From Candidatus Saccharicenans sp. (GTDB taxonomy: Bacteria; Acidobacteriota; Aminicenantia; Aminicenantales; Saccharicenantaceae), in contig JANLFU010000007.1 of the NCBI GenBank assembly GCA_024653215.1, forward strand, positions 62,001 to 126,000: a stretch of DNA of 64,000 bases, read 5' to 3'. A program made the position numbers and the translations under genes. Shown one piece after another: positions 62,042 to 64,000 of the stretch (position 1 is the first letter of the stretch; each line of letters begins with the position of its first letter). Under the pieces are notes generated by a model, which saw only the letters and a program-made list of their open reading frames with translations, was not told the DNA's origin and searched no databases.

Positions 62042-62416
62042 ATGAGAAGATATGCCGTTAGATTCTTCGGGCGAGGTCAAGGCCAGGGATATGGCCCGGG
62101 CTTTGGCCGCGGTTGGTGCCATGACTGGGCGGGGCAGGTTAATATGCCTGAAGGTTATGACTATCTCGGTCCATGCCGGTGCGGGTTTGGTCCTAATGCT
62201 TACTGGCAGGATAAGGAAACAGGCCGCCTCTTCCGGGGTTTTCCAGGTCGCGGAGGCTGGTTCAGACCCGGATATTCATGGACAGGTCGGCAGCCCTCCG
62301 AAGAAGACCTGAAAGCAGAGCTCGACTGGCTCAGGCAGGAAAAAGAAGACCTGGAAGCAAGAATCAAGAATCTGGAGGGGGCGCTCAAAGAAGAAGAAAC
62401 AGGCCAGAATAAATAA
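62042..62416 (+). CDS. DUF5320-like protein
   Basis: The 124-residue protein has a Gly/Arg/Phe-rich first half (FFGRGQGQGYGPGFGRGW) and a Cys pair (GPCRCGFGP). A coiled-coil C-terminus follows (about 80-120, EEDLKAELDWLRQEKEDLEARI). This arrangement fits the DUF5320 proteins commonly found next to NifX-like and DUF134 genes in anaerobes. Function unknown; metal binding and self-association are plausible. CAGGAGG precedes the ATG. Confidence 0.75.
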   Translation: MRRYAVRFFGRGQGQGYGPGFGRGWCHDWAGQVNMPEGYDYLGPCRCGFGPNAYWQDKETGRLFRGFPGRGGWFRPGYSWTGRQPSEEDLKAELDWLRQEKEDLEARIKNLEGALKEEETGQNK

Positions 62417-62604
62417 TTTAACTAAAATGAATCGTGTCAAATTAAGGCAGAGGTGAATCAGTTAAAAGCTTTCTTCTTGGATCCTATTATTAATTGCTAT
62501 ACGGGCCGGCAAGAAGCCATTTCCCTTTGAGACATCACCCTTCTCAGGCCAAGCAGGTTCAGATGGAGAAAGCCATTTTATAAAATATTAAAAAGGAGCC
62601 CGGC

Positions 62605-63048
62605 ATGAAAAAAATTGGAATCATCATCTGTGGCCGTTACCAGTCCTGTGGCGGCGGCAAGTGCTTCCGCTCCGTCCGGGAGCGGGTTGGAGCCTTTGCC
62701 CGCTATCCCAAGGATGAACAGGTTGAAGTGGTTGGCTATTCCCACTGTGGAGGCTGTCCTGGCGGCAATGTGGAATACGTACCCGAAGAAATGATTAAAA
62801 ATGGAGCTGAAGCCATTCACCTGGCCACCGGCCTGGTCGTGGGCTATCCTCCCTGCCCCTACATCCGCCAGTTCAAGGAGTTCATCGAAAAGCGCTACCG
62901 GATTCCCGTGGTCATCGGAACCCACCCCATCCCCCTGAAGTATTTGAAAATGCACGAGCAGCTCCCCTTCTGGAAAGAAATGCGAATGGAAGAACTGGCC
63001 GGCGACCTGATGAAGGAAGACCGGCAGATAATGGAAGCTTATAACTGA
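62605..63048 (+). CDS. CGGC-domain protein
   Basis: The 147-residue protein of the CGGC family has GIIICGRYQSCGGGKCFRSVRE at the start, SHCGGCPGGNVEY and YPPCPYIRQF with further Cys. It likely binds a metal or iron-sulfur cluster. The family is typical of anaerobic bacteria and archaea and has no assigned reaction. AGGAGC precedes the ATG. It ends the DUF134 set, 188 bases after the DUF5320-like gene. Confidence 0.88.
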   Translation: MKKIGIIICGRYQSCGGGKCFRSVRERVGAFARYPKDEQVEVVGYSHCGGCPGGNVEYVPEEMIKNGAEAIHLATGLVVGYPPCPYIRQFKEFIEKRYRIPVVIGTHPIPLKYLKMHEQLPFWKEMRMEELAGDLMKEDRQIMEAYN

Positions 63049-63145
63049 ATCTCATAGCTATGAAAGCAGTGGTCTGGGCCGCCGCCCCGCTCGCTGGATT
63101 AAGACCCCAGACCCCGGCTCAGGTTCTAAAGACCGGTACTATAGT

Positions 63146-63160
63146 CTTATGAACATAGCT
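63146..63160 (+). promoter_or_regulatory. Partial operator match upstream of the polyferredoxin gene
   Basis: CTTATGAACATAGCT keeps the left half of the 20-base operator; the right half is lost. The site is about 180 bases upstream of the next gene. It may be a weak or decayed binding site. Confidence 0.3.
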
Positions 63161-63328
63161 TGGCGTTAAAACCTGGCCGACCGGTAGAAACCTGTTCAGG
63201 CTGGCCGAGAAGGCTCAATCCACCTGCTCTTTTGAGCCATAATCTAACTTGCCATTTTCTTTTGATTTTAATAAGCTAACTGCTGAATTTTTTGAATTCC
63301 AACGACAGATGAATTGAAAAGGGAGAAC

Positions 63329-64000
63329 ATGACGGCAAAAAAAACCTACGTCACAGTTTTTTTAACGGTACTGGTGATTTGGCTGAGCCTGGCTCTTCTG
63401 GTCACAGCCCAGGAGCAACAGTCAGGGCCCCAGGCCACTCTTCAGGAATCTGGAGCCGGCCAGCACCAGGAGTTGGGTCAGCTAAGACCTCAGGGAACGG
63501 GAGCGGGTCAGGGTCCCGGTCAGGGTCCTGGCCTCAGACAGGGACAGGGACTCAGGCAGGGCCAGGGGCCGGCCGCCGGGCCCAATTTCTTTGATTTTCT
63601 CCTGCGCCCCAAGTTCATCACCATGCTGGTAATCGCCGCCGTGGCCCTGGTGCTGCTGCTGACCAAAAGGATGAACAGCCGGTTGAAGATTCTAATCCTG
63701 GCCGTTTCTACCTTTCTTTACGGTATCTCGGCCAACCTCGGCCTTAAAGTCTTCTCCGGTTTTTCCATGCACCCCTCACCCATCTGCGCCGCCACCAAGT
63801 CCATCCTCTACGGTTTCAGGATGCCGATGATCGTCACCCTGGCCGTGATTATCTTCCTGACACTGGTGGGCCCCAAGCTGTTCTGCAGCTATGTCTGTCC
63901 GGTAGGAGCCATTCAGGAATTGATAGCCATGCTGGCCGATAAGCTCAAGATCCGGAGACGCAAACCCTCGTTCCGCCTGAGCCAGACAGTTCGGGTGCTG
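63329..64000 (+). CDS. NapH/CcoG-like membrane polyferredoxin, 5' part
   Basis: 224 codons are present and the gene runs off the window. It has an N-terminal membrane helix (VFLTVLVIWLSLALLVTAQ), then a Gln/Gly-rich low-complexity linker of about 60 residues. Further helices (ITMLVIAAVALVLLLTK, ILAVSTFLYGISANLGL, IVTLAVIIFLTLVG) precede the cysteine motif LFCSYVCPVGAIQEL. This is the pattern of NapH/NosR/RnfC-associated 4Fe-4S membrane proteins that carry electrons across the inner membrane. GGGAGA precedes ATG 63329. The repeats of Gln-Gly suggest an extracytoplasmic flexible tether. Partners would lie beyond the edge. Confidence 0.85.
   Translation, partial: MTAKKTYVTVFLTVLVIWLSLALLVTAQEQQSGPQATLQESGAGQHQELGQLRPQGTGAGQGPGQGPGLRQGQGLRQGQGPAAGPNFFDFLLRPKFITMLVIAAVALVLLLTKRMNSRLKILILAVSTFLYGISANLGLKVFSGFSMHPSPICAATKSILYGFRMPMIVTLAVIIFLTLVGPKLFCSYVCPVGAIQELIAMLADKLKIRRRKPSFRLSQTVRVL

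Noticed and set aside
1-64000. tRNA or rRNA genes
   Set aside because: I looked by eye for T-loop patterns and cloverleaf arms in the gene-free stretches and found none; tRNAscan-SE would be needed to be sure.

Overview
The window looks like chromosomal DNA of a moderately GC-rich, anaerobic, diderm bacterium. Diderm features include several beta-barrel proteins, a periplasmic pilus-type chaperone, LolA-like and DUF5916 proteins. Anaerobe features include a tungsten-type aldehyde:ferredoxin oxidoreductase, a DUF438 hemerythrin, a C_GCAxxG_C_C protein, DUF134/CGGC/NifX-like proteins and a polyferredoxin. The mix resembles uncultured Acidobacteriota-related lineages such as Candidatus Aminicenantes. 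That assignment is inference, since no rRNA gene is present. I found no tRNA, rRNA or CRISPR.

Layout: 0-2.4 kb, minus-strand LeuC/LeuD-type hydro-lyase with an isocitrate-lyase/PEP-mutase-family lyase. 2.4-6.5 kb, TipAS-like protein, MFS transporter, AOR-family enzyme. 6.7-13.9 kb, a minus-strand locus that reads as a divergent chaperone-usher-like fibre system: four secreted pilin-like proteins, a PapD-like chaperone, a beta-barrel with two SdrD-B-like repeats and a sigma54 activator with a degenerate receiver. Two sigma54 promoter matches and a paired direct repeat lie within it. 14-19 kb, housekeeping genes: pyrE, a Maf-RNA methyltransferase fusion, bacterioferritin, truD, ispD. 19-23.2 kb, two tandem pairs of nucleotidyltransferase plus CDP-alcohol phosphotransferase resembling inositol-phosphate (IPCT/DIPPS-type) enzymes. 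23.3-28.8 kb, LolA-like protein, small barrel, then a TPP riboswitch with thiM, thiE, thiL. 28.9-32.8 kb, a PhoD-like protein that has lost its metal ligands and an M55 peptidase.

33-47 kb is a sparse stretch: glycosyltransferase, C_GCAxxG_C_C protein, tyrosine phosphatase, DUF438 hemerythrin/PAS protein, a frameshifted membrane-anchored RidA, an RRM protein, a MEMO-family protein, pyrB, a PP-loop protein, an SDR and mscL, with several 300-780 base gaps in which I see no gene. 47-60.4 kb holds a 1325-residue multi-PAS histidine kinase, an M28 peptidase, a REP-associated tyrosine transposase (RAYT) within a family of about ten GGGGACAC...GTGTCCCC stem-loops, a DUF5916 protein, a diguanylate cyclase and a PHP protein.

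60.6-64 kb is a compact metal/redox-type cluster (NifX-like, DUF134, CxxC mini-protein, DUF5320-like, CGGC, NapH-like polyferredoxin, the last running off the window). Its two divergent core promoters each contain an identical 20-base near-palindrome, so it is probably a self-regulated regulon. The best candidates for under-described biology are the fibre locus, the DUF134 promoter architecture, the duplicated CDP-alcohol phosphotransferase pairs and the PhoD-like pseudoenzyme.
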